The position numbers were made by a program, and so were the translations under genes. A DNA stretch of 64,000 bases, from NCBI GenBank assembly GCA_038127535.1, contig JAYPHU010000003.1, positions 62,001-126,000 of the forward strand. Reading direction: 5' to 3'. Source of the DNA: JAYPHU01 sp038127535 (GTDB lineage: Bacteria > Pseudomonadota > Alphaproteobacteria > Rhodospirillales > UBA2165). Under the pieces are notes generated by a model. The model was given only the letters and a program-made list of their open reading frames with translations, searched no databases and had not been told where the DNA came from. Positions 40,453 through 49,776 of the stretch are shown in pieces; the first letter of the stretch is position 1, and every line of letters starts with the position of its first letter.

Positions 40453-41564
40453 GCACCTCCGATACCCTGACCCTCGACCTGGGAGACCGCAGCTATGACA
40501 TCCATGTCGGCTCCGGCCTGATCTCGCGCGCCGGTGAACTGATCGCACCGGTGTTGCACCAGAAACGGGTTATCATCATTTCTGATGAAAACGCGGCGCC
40601 CAACTATTTGGCGCCGCTGTCAGAAAGCCTGAAGGCCACCGGCGTCGCCGTGAGCGACATCGTTCTGCCGGCGGGGGAGCAAACCAAGTCTCTGGATCAC
40701 TTCCAAGACCTGACGGATCGTATTTTGGACGAGAAGATCGAGCGCGGCACCGCGCTGGTAGCCCTAGGCGGCGGCGTCATCGGCGACCTGACGGGGTTTG
40801 CTGCCGCTACCCTTCTGCGCGGCGTTGACTTCATCCAAGTGCCGACGACCCTGTTGTCGCAGGTCGACAGTTCGGTCGGCGGCAAGACCGGCATCAATAC
40901 CCGCCACGGCAAGAACCTGCTGGGCGCGTTTTATCAGCCACGGCTTGTTCTGGCCGATATCGACACGCTGGACACCCTGCCCCACCGGGAGGTCCTGGCG
41001 GGTTATGCCGAGGTCGTGAAATACGGACTGATCAATGATCCGGAGTTCTTCGCCTGGCTGGAGGAGAACGGTGAGGCCCTATGCAGCGGCGACAAGGCCT
41101 TGCGTCAGCACGCGGTCCTGGTGAGCTGTCGGGCCAAAGCCGACATTGTTGCCACCGATGAGCGGGAGACCAGCATCCGAGCGCTGCTGAATCTGGGCCA
41201 TACCTTCGGTCACGCCCTGGAAGCGGAAACGGGATTTTCGGATCAACTCCTGCACGGCGAGGCGGTCGCCATCGGCATTGTCATGGCGCACGATTTATCG
41301 GCGTTGATGGGGCTCTGCGACAAAGACGACGGCCGCCGGGTCAAACGCCACTTCGAGGCGGTGGGCCTCTATGCCAGCCCCGCGCGCCTGGCGAACGTGA
41401 GTTGGAAGACCGACGCCCTGCTGCATCACATGGCCAGCGACAAAAAGGTCAAGGACGGCAAGGTGACCTTTATTCTCACTCGCGGGATCGGCCAGGCTTT
41501 TATCGCCTCCGAGGTGGTGATGGATGACGTACGGCGCGTGGTCGATCAATCCATCGCCGCCTGA
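40449..41564 (+). CDS. aroB: 3-dehydroquinate synthase AroB
   Basis: A 371-residue dehydroquinate synthase. NAD-binding and metal-binding landmarks are ALGGGVIGDLTGFAAATLLR, VPTTLLSQVDSSVGGKTGIN, and the zinc histidines in NLGHTFGHALE and LLHGEAVAIG. It converts DAHP to 3-dehydroquinate, the second step of the shikimate pathway. It overlaps aroK by four bases. The CNNM/CorC gene follows after 67 bases and may share the transcript. Confidence 0.96.
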   Translation: MSTSDTLTLDLGDRSYDIHVGSGLISRAGELIAPVLHQKRVIIISDENAAPNYLAPLSESLKATGVAVSDIVLPAGEQTKSLDHFQDLTDRILDEKIERGTALVALGGGVIGDLTGFAAATLLRGVDFIQVPTTLLSQVDSSVGGKTGINTRHGKNLLGAFYQPRLVLADIDTLDTLPHREVLAGYAEVVKYGLINDPEFFAWLEENGEALCSGDKALRQHAVLVSCRAKADIVATDERETSIRALLNLGHTFGHALEAETGFSDQLLHGEAVAIGIVMAHDLSALMGLCDKDDGRRVKRHFEAVGLYASPARLANVSWKTDALLHHMASDKKVKDGKVTFILTRGIGQAFIASEVVMDDVRRVVDQSIAA

Positions 41565-41631
41565 GCACCAAACACACTTCGGACGAAATTAGGATTTCCC
41601 TACGTCAGATTGATAACCAATTGAGGACCTC

Positions 41632-42891
41632 ATGACGTTAACCCTCGTCGCCATTGGCGTACTTCTTTTTCTATCGGCTTTCTTTTCAGGTTCGGAGACC
41701 GCGCTCACAGGGTCTTCGCGGCCCGTGATGTATCAGCTGGAAGCCGGAGGCAATCCGCGTGCCCAGATCGTCAACCAGATGAATGAAAAGAAAGGCTCCC
41801 TGATCGGCGCGATTTTGATCGGCAACAATCTGGTCAACATCCTGGCCTCCGCCCTGGCGACCAGCCTGATGATCTCTTTATTCGGTAATGACGGGGTCGC
41901 CTATGCCACCGCCGTCATGACAGCGCTGGTGGTGATCTTCGCCGAGATTTTACCCAAAACTTATGCCCTGCAAAACGCCGACCGGACAGCCCTGATCGTA
42001 GCGCCGATCATGCGCCCGATCGTTTTCCTCCTCGCCCCGATCACCCAAGCCATTCTGGTTATCGTTCGGGGCACGCTGCGGGCGTTCGGGCTGAAGCTGC
42101 AAACCGAAGAGACGTTCGTCCCCTACACGGAGGAGCTACGCGGCGCCATCGAGCTGCACGAAGGAGAACACGAAGCCGCACAGCACGAACGCGCCATGCT
42201 GCGCAGTGTTCTCGACCTGAACGAAGTGGACGTGGGCGAAATCATGGCCCACCGGAAAGCCGTGGAAATGATCAATGTCGAGGATGCGCCGGCGAAGATC
42301 GTCGAACAGGTGCTGGAGAGCCCCTATACCCGGGTCCCGCTCTGGAAAGGCGAGCGCGACAATATCGTCGGCGTCATTCACGCCAAGGAACTGTTGCGGG
42401 CCTTGCACGCCCACCCCAATGACGGGGAAGCTAGTCCGGATATTCTGGGCTTGGCGTCAGAGCCTTGGTTCATCCCGGAAACCACCCGCCTGTTAGACCA
42501 ACTTCACGCGTTCCGCGACAGACGAGAGCACTTCGCCATTGTGGTCGATGAATATGGCAGCCTGGAAGGCGTGGTCACCCTGGAAGACATTCTTGAAGAA
42601 ATCGTCGGAGAAATTGCCGATGAACATGATGTCGCCGTTCCGGGACTGCACCCGATGCCCGACGGCTCGTACCTGGTCGATGGCGAATTCACGATCCGTG
42701 ATCTTAACCGGGAACTCGAATGGAGCCTCCCCGACGAAGAAGCGGTCACGGTCGCCGGACTGGTTCTGCACGAATCCCGGCGCATCCCGGAAGTGGGGCA
42801 GAAATTCCTATTTCATGATACCAGGTTTGAGATCACTCGCCGTCACCGCCATCAGATCACGCAGTTGAGGGTCCGGCGGCAGTCTTCTTGA
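41632..42891 (+). CDS. CNNM/HlyC-CorC family membrane protein with CBS domains
   Basis: A 419-residue protein with the full family layout: a DUF21 domain of three to four helices (FLSAFFSGSETALTGSSRPV near the start), a paired CBS domain (VGEIMAHRKAVEMINVED, and FAIVVDEYGSLEGVVTLEDI), and a C-terminal CorC_HlyC domain (DGSYLVDGEFTIRDLN). Members act in Mg or Co transport or its control. Despite the old name it is not a hemolysin. GAGGA precedes the ATG. In alphaproteobacteria this gene often follows aroB. Confidence 0.93.
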   Translation: MTLTLVAIGVLLFLSAFFSGSETALTGSSRPVMYQLEAGGNPRAQIVNQMNEKKGSLIGAILIGNNLVNILASALATSLMISLFGNDGVAYATAVMTALVVIFAEILPKTYALQNADRTALIVAPIMRPIVFLLAPITQAILVIVRGTLRAFGLKLQTEETFVPYTEELRGAIELHEGEHEAAQHERAMLRSVLDLNEVDVGEIMAHRKAVEMINVEDAPAKIVEQVLESPYTRVPLWKGERDNIVGVIHAKELLRALHAHPNDGEASPDILGLASEPWFIPETTRLLDQLHAFRDRREHFAIVVDEYGSLEGVVTLEDILEEIVGEIADEHDVAVPGLHPMPDGSYLVDGEFTIRDLNRELEWSLPDEEAVTVAGLVLHESRRIPEVGQKFLFHDTRFEITRRHRHQITQLRVRRQSS

Positions 42892-42899
42892 ACGAGAAG

Positions 42900-43457
42900 C
42901 TATTCGGCGGCCGGCGCCAAAGCCTCGGCTATTTTCTCGACGAGCATCTGCGAGGTAAACGGCTTCGAAATCACCGGGTACCGTCTATCGTCGCCCCCCC
43001 CGGAAACGACGTCGTATTCGGCATACCCGGCCATAAACAGAATTCTGGTCGTGGGGTCCCTCCCTGTGGCGATTTATGCGATTTCCACGCCCGAACTGCC
43101 GTTGGCCAGCACAATATCGGACAGCACCAAGTCGATGTGATGCCCGTCCTTCTCCAACATCGCTTCCAGGTCTTTTACGTCACCGGCGTCCAAGACGTCG
43201 TAGCCGAGGCGGGACAGCATTTCCACGGTCACCTCACGGACGTTTTCATCATCCTTGACGACCACGACGCGTTCGCCTTTGCCGGCCAGGACCGTGTCGG
43301 TGAAAGTAATGGCCCGCCGGACCCCCATCAGAGTCAGTGCGGCGGCGATAAAAATCCACGCCCGGCGGCGGCCGGTGACGCAGATCATGTTCAACGCAAG
43401 ACCGGCAGCCAAAAACTGCAGGATAATGGATGTACCTAGTATTTTTGTCGCAAACAT
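42900..43457 (-). pseudogene. Remnant of a hybrid histidine kinase: membrane N-terminus fused to a receiver, with an in-frame stop
   Basis: From the ATG at 43457 the frame encodes two membrane helices of the kind that open PAS-type sensor kinases (SIILQFLAAGLALNMICVTG, then AWIFIAAALTLMGVRRAITF). It then passes straight into a receiver domain (KGERVVVVKDDENVREVTVE; phosphoacceptor in LVLSDIVL). The PAS, HisKA and ATPase domains that should lie between are absent, apparently by an in-frame deletion. A TAA at 43074-43076 then interrupts the receiver, which otherwise continues to RILFMAGYAEYDVV, VISKPFTSQMLVEKI and a TAG at 42900. The phospho-aspartate is present, but the conserved acidic pair reads KDD. 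A truncated 127-residue membrane product is possible. Confidence 0.7.
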
Positions 43458-43686
43458 GTAACAGCTTCGGCCGAATGGGGTCGTTTGCCAACGCGGTATG
43501 GCTTATTTATACGCCTACTTACATAAATGGGTATTCGAGGACGAATTTAAATTCCTTTGCCCGGTCTCCTCCGGGCTTCGGCAAAATAGTTAGCGTCGAT
43601 CCATTCTACATTCAATCCGGGAAATTCGCACAATCTAAGGTCATGCCCCAAAATTGGACGTATTCTTTTCCGTAAATTCCCCGAAT

Positions 43687-45000
43687 TTACAGCAGACCCG
43701 GCGCCCACAGGGCGACAGCGGGGAAACCAACGATTGTAGCCAGCCGGAAAAAATCGCTGATCACGAATGGCATGACCCCCTTAAAGGTCTCCACCAGGCT
43801 CACATCCGGCGCCAGGGAGTTGATGACATAGACATTCAAGCCGACGGGCGGCGTAATAAGCCCCGTCTCAACCACGCTCAGCACCAGGATGCCGAACCAG
43901 ATAGCCTTGGCCTCATTCGACATGCCGAGATCAAGCCCCAGCAAAATCGGCAGAAAAACCGGCACCGTGATCAGGATCATGGCGAGGCCGTCCATCACTG
44001 CGCCGAGACCGATGTAGATCACCAGGATCAGGATTACCACCATGTACGGCGATAATTGGGTGCCGGAGATCATTTCGGCGATACTCAACGGCAGTTCAGA
44101 GAGCGCCATATAGGAGCCGTATATCTCCGCACCGATCAGAATTAAATAAATCATGCCGGTGATTTTGGCGGTGTCGATCAGCGCTTCCTTGAAGGCCTCC
44201 CAGCTTATTTTTCTGAACCAGGCCATGACGCCGGTGCTGGCTGCACCCACCGCCGCGCCCTCGGTCGGGGTGAACACGCCTTCGTAAATACCGCCGATCA
44301 CCACAAAGAAAATCACCAGGATCGGCCAGACATATTTCAGGCTGATAATCCGCTCCTTCCAGCCGACGCGCTCCGCGGCCGGACCCGACTCGGGCGAGAA
44401 GTGGACATAGATAAGGATGGCAATAATGTAATAGAGCATGGCCAACAGGCCCGGAATCACCGCCGCCAGGAACAGATCGCCGATCGATTGCTCGGTAATG
44501 ATCGCGTAGATCACCAGGATGATGGACGGCGGGATCAGAATACCCAAGGTGCCGCCCGCGGCCAGAGACCCGGTCGACAGCGCCCCGGAGTATCCGAGCT
44601 TGCGCATCTCCGGCAGAGAGACAGCCGCCATTGTCGCGCCGGTGGCGATGGACGAGCCGCAGATCGCGCCGAAAGCCGCACAGCCGCCGATGGTCGCCAC
44701 CGCAATGCCGCCCCGCCGGTGCCCGAACCAGGCTCTGGCGGATTCATAAAGGACCGAACTGAGCCCGCAATGGAGCGCCAAGTGCCCCATCAATAAAAAT
44801 AAGGGGATGACCGACAGGGGGTAGGACGCGGTCCGGCCCACCGGCGCCGCTTCCAGCCAGATCAACAGTTGATCGAAGCTTGTTTCCATGGTCATGCCGA
44901 TGGCGCCGACCATGAACAGGGCGATGGCGATGGGCATCCGCAGCCCGATGAAGATCAGGAGGACGACAAACAGCGAGCCCGCCAGCGCCGGCCCGATCAC
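43687..45000 (-). CDS. TRAP transporter large permease subunit (DctM-type)
   Basis: A 437-residue, very hydrophobic protein with about 12-13 helices. Family segments include GGCAAFGAICGSSIATGATM, GGTLGILIPPSIILVIYAII, FTPTEGAAVGA and TGLITPPVGLNVYV, all characteristic of TRAP large subunits. It carries out sodium-driven uptake of an organic acid delivered by the periplasmic binding protein. The start is the GTG at 45000, overlapping the small-subunit stop by four bases. The 43458-43686 interval downstream shows no gene. Confidence 0.95.
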   Translation of the reverse strand: MIGPALAGSLFVVLLIFIGLRMPIAIALFMVGAIGMTMETSFDQLLIWLEAAPVGRTASYPLSVIPLFLLMGHLALHCGLSSVLYESARAWFGHRRGGIAVATIGGCAAFGAICGSSIATGATMAAVSLPEMRKLGYSGALSTGSLAAGGTLGILIPPSIILVIYAIITEQSIGDLFLAAVIPGLLAMLYYIIAILIYVHFSPESGPAAERVGWKERIISLKYVWPILVIFFVVIGGIYEGVFTPTEGAAVGAASTGVMAWFRKISWEAFKEALIDTAKITGMIYLILIGAEIYGSYMALSELPLSIAEMISGTQLSPYMVVILILVIYIGLGAVMDGLAMILITVPVFLPILLGLDLGMSNEAKAIWFGILVLSVVETGLITPPVGLNVYVINSLAPDVSLVETFKGVMPFVISDFFRLATIVGFPAVALWAPGLL

Positions 45001-45500
45001 TTCTTCAGTCCTGAATTAATTTTAGTGAGGGACGCCCAGGCGAATATGAGCAGTCCGATGACGCCGATCAGATGCAGCCACCAGACCTTCATCTGCAGAA
45101 GCATGCTCTCCTCGCCGATTTCGAACTTATCGATGCCGCCCAAGGCGACCCGCCAAATCAAAATGACCAGGATGATCAGCAGAATAATGTTCTGAAATAC
45201 ATCAATGAGCGCCAGTTTGCGCTTCGACATTTTACTGGAGAAAAACTCGGCGATCAGGTGGCCGTTCGTCAGATGTGTGAAGCCCAGGAAGCAAAAAACG
45301 GCAAATGATATACCGTACTCGACAAGCTCGTAGTCTCCGGTAATCGGCTTGGAAAATGCGTAGCGGCCGATGACGCTGGCCAGGGTCAGCAGAGCGACCC
45401 CCACGACCGCAAAGCCGCCCACGAGCGCCAGCTTTCGGGCAATCTTATCCAAGGCGCTCGGAGGGGCGCCGGCATCGGTTTTATCTGAGCTATGCATCAT
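44997..45500 (-). CDS. TRAP transporter small permease subunit (DctQ-type)
   Basis: A 167-residue protein with four helices (LALVGGFAVVGVALLTLASV; GISFAVFCFLGFTHL; FQNIILLIILVILIWRV; LHLIGVIGLLIFAWASL), the DctQ layout. The start is set at the ATG at 45500, because an extension to 45569 would read through the intercistronic stem-loop. A second ATG follows directly and either may be used. It couples the binding protein to the large subunit. Overlap with the large subunit is four bases. Confidence 0.9.
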   Translation of the reverse strand: MMHSSDKTDAGAPPSALDKIARKLALVGGFAVVGVALLTLASVIGRYAFSKPITGDYELVEYGISFAVFCFLGFTHLTNGHLIAEFFSSKMSKRKLALIDVFQNIILLIILVILIWRVALGGIDKFEIGEESMLLQMKVWWLHLIGVIGLLIFAWASLTKINSGLKK

Positions 45501-45536
45501 TGCGTTTGCCCGTTCCGTCGATGACGGGACGAACGA

Positions 45537-45566
45537 CGGCGCAGCAGGTGTAACCCCGCTGCGCCG
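45537..45566 (-). promoter_or_regulatory. Intercistronic stem-loop between binding protein and permease genes
   Basis: A perfect nine-base-pair stem (CGGCGCAGC at 45537-45545, GCTGCGCCG at 45558-45566) with a 12-base loop lies directly after the binding-protein stop. No T-run follows on the minus strand. Such hairpins protect the upstream message and lower expression of downstream genes, allowing the binding protein to be made in excess over the permeases. Confidence 0.55.
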
Positions 45567-45581
45567 CAAGAGAGTTCGACT

Positions 45582-46613
45582 CTATTTTTCGAACTTGGCG
45601 ACTGCCGCGCGGGCGGCGTCGATCAGTTCCCGACCGTCGATGCCCTTCTCTTTCATGCGGGCGACCCAGCTCGTGAAGACCGGCGCAGCCGCCGCTTCCC
45701 ACTTCTTCCGGTCCGCTTCGGTGAAGGTATAGAAAGGCTTGCCGGACTTATTGGCGACGTTCAACGCCGGTCCGTCATCCTTGAGCCAGCGCGCGCCGAA
45801 CTTGTGCGCCAGGCCCATGCCGGATTCACCGTCAACGACCCGCTTCAGATCAGACGGCATCTTGTTATAGCTGTCCTTGTTCATGACCAGCATCAGAACC
45901 GGATTGCTGATCGCCGGCTGAGCATAGTGGCTCGCCATCCGCACCAGCTTGGTCGGCAGGGAAATGGTCCAGGCCGTCAGCACCGTGTCGATCACATTCC
46001 GCTGGAAGGCTTCGGCAAAGCCGGTGCCGGGAATACCCACCGGCGTGGCGCCGACCACCTTGAACGTATCGGTCAGCGCGCGACCGGAGACGCGAACCTT
46101 CAGGCCCTTGAGGTCTTCAACGGATTTGATTGGCTTGTGAGAGAACAGGCCCATGGAGCCGGCGGAAAACACCAGCAGCGGATGAGTGTCCTTGTATTCT
46201 TCCTTCAGATGAGACTGATACAGGGTCCACACGGCCGGGGACATCACCGTCGGCGAACGGCCGCTGATGAACGGCAGCTCGGCGACTTCCGAACGCGGGA
46301 ACCGGCCAGGACTGTAGCCCGGCAGCACATAAGTGATATCGACGAAACCGCGCCGCGCCTGATCATAAAGCTCGGACGGCTTACCGCCCAGCTGACGGGA
46401 CGGGAACAGTTTGATCGAAATCCGCTTGTTAGATTTCTCCTCCACCTGCTTGGCCCACCAAACGAGCGCCTTAAACGACCCGGACGGCGCCGGAACAAAC
46501 GTGTGAAGGCGAAGTTTTACTTCCTGTGCGCTTGCCTGAGGCGCACCGAACGCCGCCGCCGCACCGATAACGGCGGCCACGGACAGGAGCTTAAAGGATT
46601 TTGACGAAAGCAT
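45582..46613 (-). CDS. TRAP transporter periplasmic substrate-binding protein (DctP-type)
   Basis: A 343-residue DctP-family protein with a signal peptide cleaved near PQASAQEV. Family features include LRLHTFVPAPSGSFKALVWW at the mature N-terminus, KRISIKLFPSRQLGG, and DLKGLKVRVSGRALTDTFK with the substrate-carboxylate arginine in the VRVSG region. GGGAGG precedes the ATG. It captures an organic anion for the DctQ/DctM pair. A TauD-type gene is divergent from it across 135 bases, so the transported compound may be that enzyme's substrate, as an inference. Confidence 0.93.
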   Translation of the reverse strand: MLSSKSFKLLSVAAVIGAAAAFGAPQASAQEVKLRLHTFVPAPSGSFKALVWWAKQVEEKSNKRISIKLFPSRQLGGKPSELYDQARRGFVDITYVLPGYSPGRFPRSEVAELPFISGRSPTVMSPAVWTLYQSHLKEEYKDTHPLLVFSAGSMGLFSHKPIKSVEDLKGLKVRVSGRALTDTFKVVGATPVGIPGTGFAEAFQRNVIDTVLTAWTISLPTKLVRMASHYAQPAISNPVLMLVMNKDSYNKMPSDLKRVVDGESGMGLAHKFGARWLKDDGPALNVANKSGKPFYTFTEADRKKWEAAAAPVFTSWVARMKEKGIDGRELIDAARAAVAKFEK

Positions 46614-46748
46614 GCTGGTACCTCCCTATGCGATGCTCAATTGCAGTCACGCTCGCCGTGATGTATCATCGCGGTCAGCGTAATACAGGAAACTTAGAGA
46701 CTTTTCCCACCTGAGGAAAGTTCTAGCTGATGTATTTGGGAGGTAATC

Positions 46749-47705
46749 ATGGATGGCATCGCGGAACAAACGGGCACAAAAGTGCGGGTCAAAAAGCTTG
46801 GCCCGAATGCCGGCGCTGAAATCCATGGCGTCAGCGCGGCAGATCCGTTGGATGATGAGACCCGCCAGGTCATCTATGATGCCCTCATGGAAAACGGGGT
46901 GATCGTCTTCAGTGATCAGGATATCACCCGCAAACAGCAAGCTGCCTTTGCCGCCAATTTCGGCGAACTTACGGTCCATCCCTTCTCGCCGCATCTGGAA
47001 GAAATGCCGGAAATGATCGTGCTGGACAATGACGGCGACCATCCGCCACTGTCCACCGATATCTGGCACAGCGACGAAACCTTCCGGCTGGAACCGCCGA
47101 TGGGCACGCTGTTGCGGGCCGCAATAGTGCCGCCGGTCGGCGGCGATACGCTCTTCGCCAGCATGACCGCCGCGTTCGAGGGGCTCAGCGACCACATGCA
47201 GAATTTCGTGTCAGGCCTGGAAGCCGTACACGATTTCAAGAATTTCAAGCGGCTCTACGGCAACAGCCCGGAACACCGGGAAAAGCTCTGGGAAATGATG
47301 GACAAGTTTCCGAACCCGGTTCACCCCGTCGTCCGCACCCATCCGGTGACCGGCCAGAACACATTGTTCGTCAGCCCGCAGTTCACGCTCTCGATCAAGG
47401 GCATGAAGCAGGATGAGAGCGACTCGTTGCTGCAGATGCTCTACGCCCAGGCCAATGTGCCGGAATACCAGTTCCGGGTGCACTGGAAAGTCAACAAGAT
47501 GGTGTTCTGGGACAACCGGCTGGTGATGCACTACGCCGCGCGGGACTATCTGCCGGCGCGCCGGCGGATGGAGCGGGTGACCCTCAAGGGCGACCTGCCG
47601 TTCGGCCCCACGGGCAAATCCTATTATGTCTACGATGTGGGCGCGGACGAAAAAGGCTTGCGGGTGGAAAACTACCAGGCGTCCTCCAGCGACCGGGCGG
47701 TTTAA
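46749..47705 (+). CDS. TauD/TfdA-family dioxygenase
   Basis: A 318-residue Fe(II)/2-oxoglutarate dioxygenase. Metal ligands are in TDIWHSDETF and VFWDNRLVMHYAARDY, with the co-substrate arginine in RRRMERVTLKG. The pattern PLDDETRQVIYDALMENGVI and PVVRTHPVTGQNTLFVSPQ is close to taurine dioxygenases. GGGAGG precedes the ATG. It is divergent from the TRAP transporter operon, sharing the 135-base control region, which suggests uptake and oxidation of one compound. Fourth TauD-type gene in the window, 27 kb from the other three. Confidence 0.9.
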   Translation: MDGIAEQTGTKVRVKKLGPNAGAEIHGVSAADPLDDETRQVIYDALMENGVIVFSDQDITRKQQAAFAANFGELTVHPFSPHLEEMPEMIVLDNDGDHPPLSTDIWHSDETFRLEPPMGTLLRAAIVPPVGGDTLFASMTAAFEGLSDHMQNFVSGLEAVHDFKNFKRLYGNSPEHREKLWEMMDKFPNPVHPVVRTHPVTGQNTLFVSPQFTLSIKGMKQDESDSLLQMLYAQANVPEYQFRVHWKVNKMVFWDNRLVMHYAARDYLPARRRMERVTLKGDLPFGPTGKSYYVYDVGADEKGLRVENYQASSSDRAV

Positions 47706-47720
47706 GCCCGGCTGAATTTC

Positions 47721-48344
47721 CTATTTATCGAGCGCGCCGCCGGCGTTCAGGTTTCTGGGGCCGCCCATGGTCCAGCGGTTAATCTGCGTCTCTGCATAGA
47801 GGCCGGCAGCATTGTAGGGCTCGTCCTCCAGGAACCCCTCGACGACGGACACGTCCTTCGCCTCAATGAAGAAGACTTGCCCGTTCCAGGACCCGTCTTC
47901 AGCTAGGATCGCGCCCCGGCACACGAAGTTCTCGTCGAAGTCCTTGCAGTAGGCATGATGCTCGTCCCGCAATTCTTTGCGTTTCGATTCGCCCGCGGTC
48001 CTGGCTGGGCAATAGACAAAAAACCGGGGCCAATCGGGGTTGCTCTCAAACACAAACTGGGTCCGCCCCAATTCCAGCTCGAAGCCCATCATCCGGACGT
48101 CCTTGAACACACCGTTTTTGTAGAAGGGCTCTTCAAAGGCGAACACGTCCGCCTGTTCCTTGGTCTCCACTTCGACGATATGGGTGGAGCCCAGAACGTT
48201 GGACACATCATTCGTATCCATCACCGGTCCACGCTGGATCAGCTGGTCATCATACTGGGCGATAAAATCCCAATGGGTCTGAACAATCTCCCGGCGCTTC
48301 TCCAACACGTTTTCGGCGTTCACGCCCCACACAAAATACTGCAC
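47721..48344 (-). CDS. Protein with two tandem YCII-like domains
   Basis: A 207-residue protein. The start is the GTG at 48344, because AGAGGAGA lies about six bases upstream; the reading from 48401 lacks such a site. Each half is a YciI-like ferredoxin fold: residues 1-90 (QYFVWGVNAENVLEKRREIV; ETKEQADVFAFEEPFYKNGV) and 110-205 (RFFVYCPARTAGESKRKELR; SVVEGFLEDEPYNAAGLYAE). The F-x-x-x-EPY/EPF-x-x-xG-L/V motif is present in both halves. Most YCII proteins have one domain of about 100 residues and dimerise, so this is a fused dimer. YCII members are linked to hydrolase or ring-cleavage chemistry. Convergent with the TauD gene. Confidence 0.78.
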   Translation of the reverse strand: MQYFVWGVNAENVLEKRREIVQTHWDFIAQYDDQLIQRGPVMDTNDVSNVLGSTHIVEVETKEQADVFAFEEPFYKNGVFKDVRMMGFELELGRTQFVFESNPDWPRFFVYCPARTAGESKRKELRDEHHAYCKDFDENFVCRGAILAEDGSWNGQVFFIEAKDVSVVEGFLEDEPYNAAGLYAETQINRWTMGGPRNLNAGGALDK

Positions 48345-48499
48345 TTGGGCTCTCCTCTGATCCAACACCTCCGACAAGGCGGCGGGGAGAGTGGCCGACA
48401 CAGTCCTATTTGTCCAGACACGTCCTGGTGCACGCTTGCTCTTACGCGCCTGGTGGGGAAAACTGCGCGCCGATCAGCACCATCAATTAAGGCAAACCT

Positions 48500-49717
48500 G
48501 TGGCCCTGGAACCCATTCATCGCCCCCTGCCCAGCCTGGCGCAAATCCTTTCGAACGTTTCGCCGGTTCATGTCAGCAACGCTCTCATTGCGTTTCTGTT
48601 CGCCGCGTCCGCGCCGATCGCGATCGTTCTCAATATCGGGCTGAAGGGCGGCCTGACGGAATCCGATTTGTCGTCGTGGATATTTGCCGCTTTTGTCTTC
48701 AACGGGTTACTCGGCATCGTCGCGTCTATCGCCTACAGGCAGCCTTTGGTCTTCTTCTGGACCATCCCCGGCTCGGTCCTGGTGGGCCCTGCCCTTACCC
48801 ATCTCAACTTCCCGGAAATCATCGGCGCCTTCCTCGGCACCGGGGTGTTACTTATGATCCTCGGGCTCAGCGGCAGTGTGAAGAAGATCACCTCTTATCT
48901 GCCGATGCCCATCGTCATGGCCATGGTAGCCGGCGTATTTCTTCAATTCGGCCTCGATTGGATCCAGTCCCTGTTTTACGCGCCGGTGATCGCCGGCTCC
49001 ATGACCGCGGTGTTCGTGCTGCTGTCCCTGAATGCCACGATTGCCGCCAAGCTGCCGCCGATGATCGGGGTGCTGGTCGTTGGCATCCTGGCGGTCGTCC
49101 TCACCGGCTCCTTCGATCCGGACGCGGAGATCGCCTTTGAGTTGGCCTCGCCGAATTTCTACGTGCCGGAATTCTCCCTGGCGGCCATGGTGGAGCTGGT
49201 GTTGCCGCTGGCCGTGACAGTCCTGGCGGCGCAGAATGCTCAAGGCATCGCCATTCTCACCAACAGGGGTTACGCGCCGCCGATCAACACCATTACAGGG
49301 GCCTGCGGCGCATGGTCCATCTTTGGCGGGCTGTTCGGCAGTGTCTCCACCTGTCTAACCGGTCCGGTAAATGCGATCCTGTCCAGCAGCGACGACAAAA
49401 ATGGGCAATACACCGCCGCCATCTGCATTTGCCTGATGGCGATCCTGTTCGGCGTCTATGCGCCGACTTTCACCAAGTTTCTGCTGGCAACGCCACCGGC
49501 GTTTATCGCCACCCTTGCCGGGCTTGCCCTGATCCGGATTCTTCAGTCCGCCTTCGTCGTTTCCTTCAGCGGGAAGTTCACCTTTGGCGCCCTGATTTCG
49601 TTCCTGGTGACCCTGGCGGGCGAGCCGATCTTTAATATCGGTGCGCCGTTTTGGGGGCTGGTGTTCGGCTTTATTACCTCCTGGCTATTAGAGAAAGACG
49701 ACTTCAAAGCCACCTAA
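48500..49717 (+). CDS. BenE-family transporter
   Basis: A 405-residue membrane protein with about 12 helices, matching the benzoate/H+ symporter family BenE. Recognisable parts are the N-terminal ALIAFLFAASAPIAIVLNIG, PLVFFWTIPGSVLVGPALTH and VTVLAAQNAQGIAILTNRGY, the last being the conserved half-helix region of this fold. The start is a GTG at 48500, with AAGG upstream. Family members carry benzoate or related acids, but specificity is not predictable. The DUF2889 gene follows after 59 bases and may be co-transcribed. Confidence 0.85.
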   Translation: MALEPIHRPLPSLAQILSNVSPVHVSNALIAFLFAASAPIAIVLNIGLKGGLTESDLSSWIFAAFVFNGLLGIVASIAYRQPLVFFWTIPGSVLVGPALTHLNFPEIIGAFLGTGVLLMILGLSGSVKKITSYLPMPIVMAMVAGVFLQFGLDWIQSLFYAPVIAGSMTAVFVLLSLNATIAAKLPPMIGVLVVGILAVVLTGSFDPDAEIAFELASPNFYVPEFSLAAMVELVLPLAVTVLAAQNAQGIAILTNRGYAPPINTITGACGAWSIFGGLFGSVSTCLTGPVNAILSSSDDKNGQYTAAICICLMAILFGVYAPTFTKFLLATPPAFIATLAGLALIRILQSAFVVSFSGKFTFGALISFLVTLAGEPIFNIGAPFWGLVFGFITSWLLEKDDFKAT

Positions 49718-49776
49718 TTGACGCCGCCGGGAACTCTGCCTATACCGCGTAGCATAGATCAAAGGAGCAAGCGACC

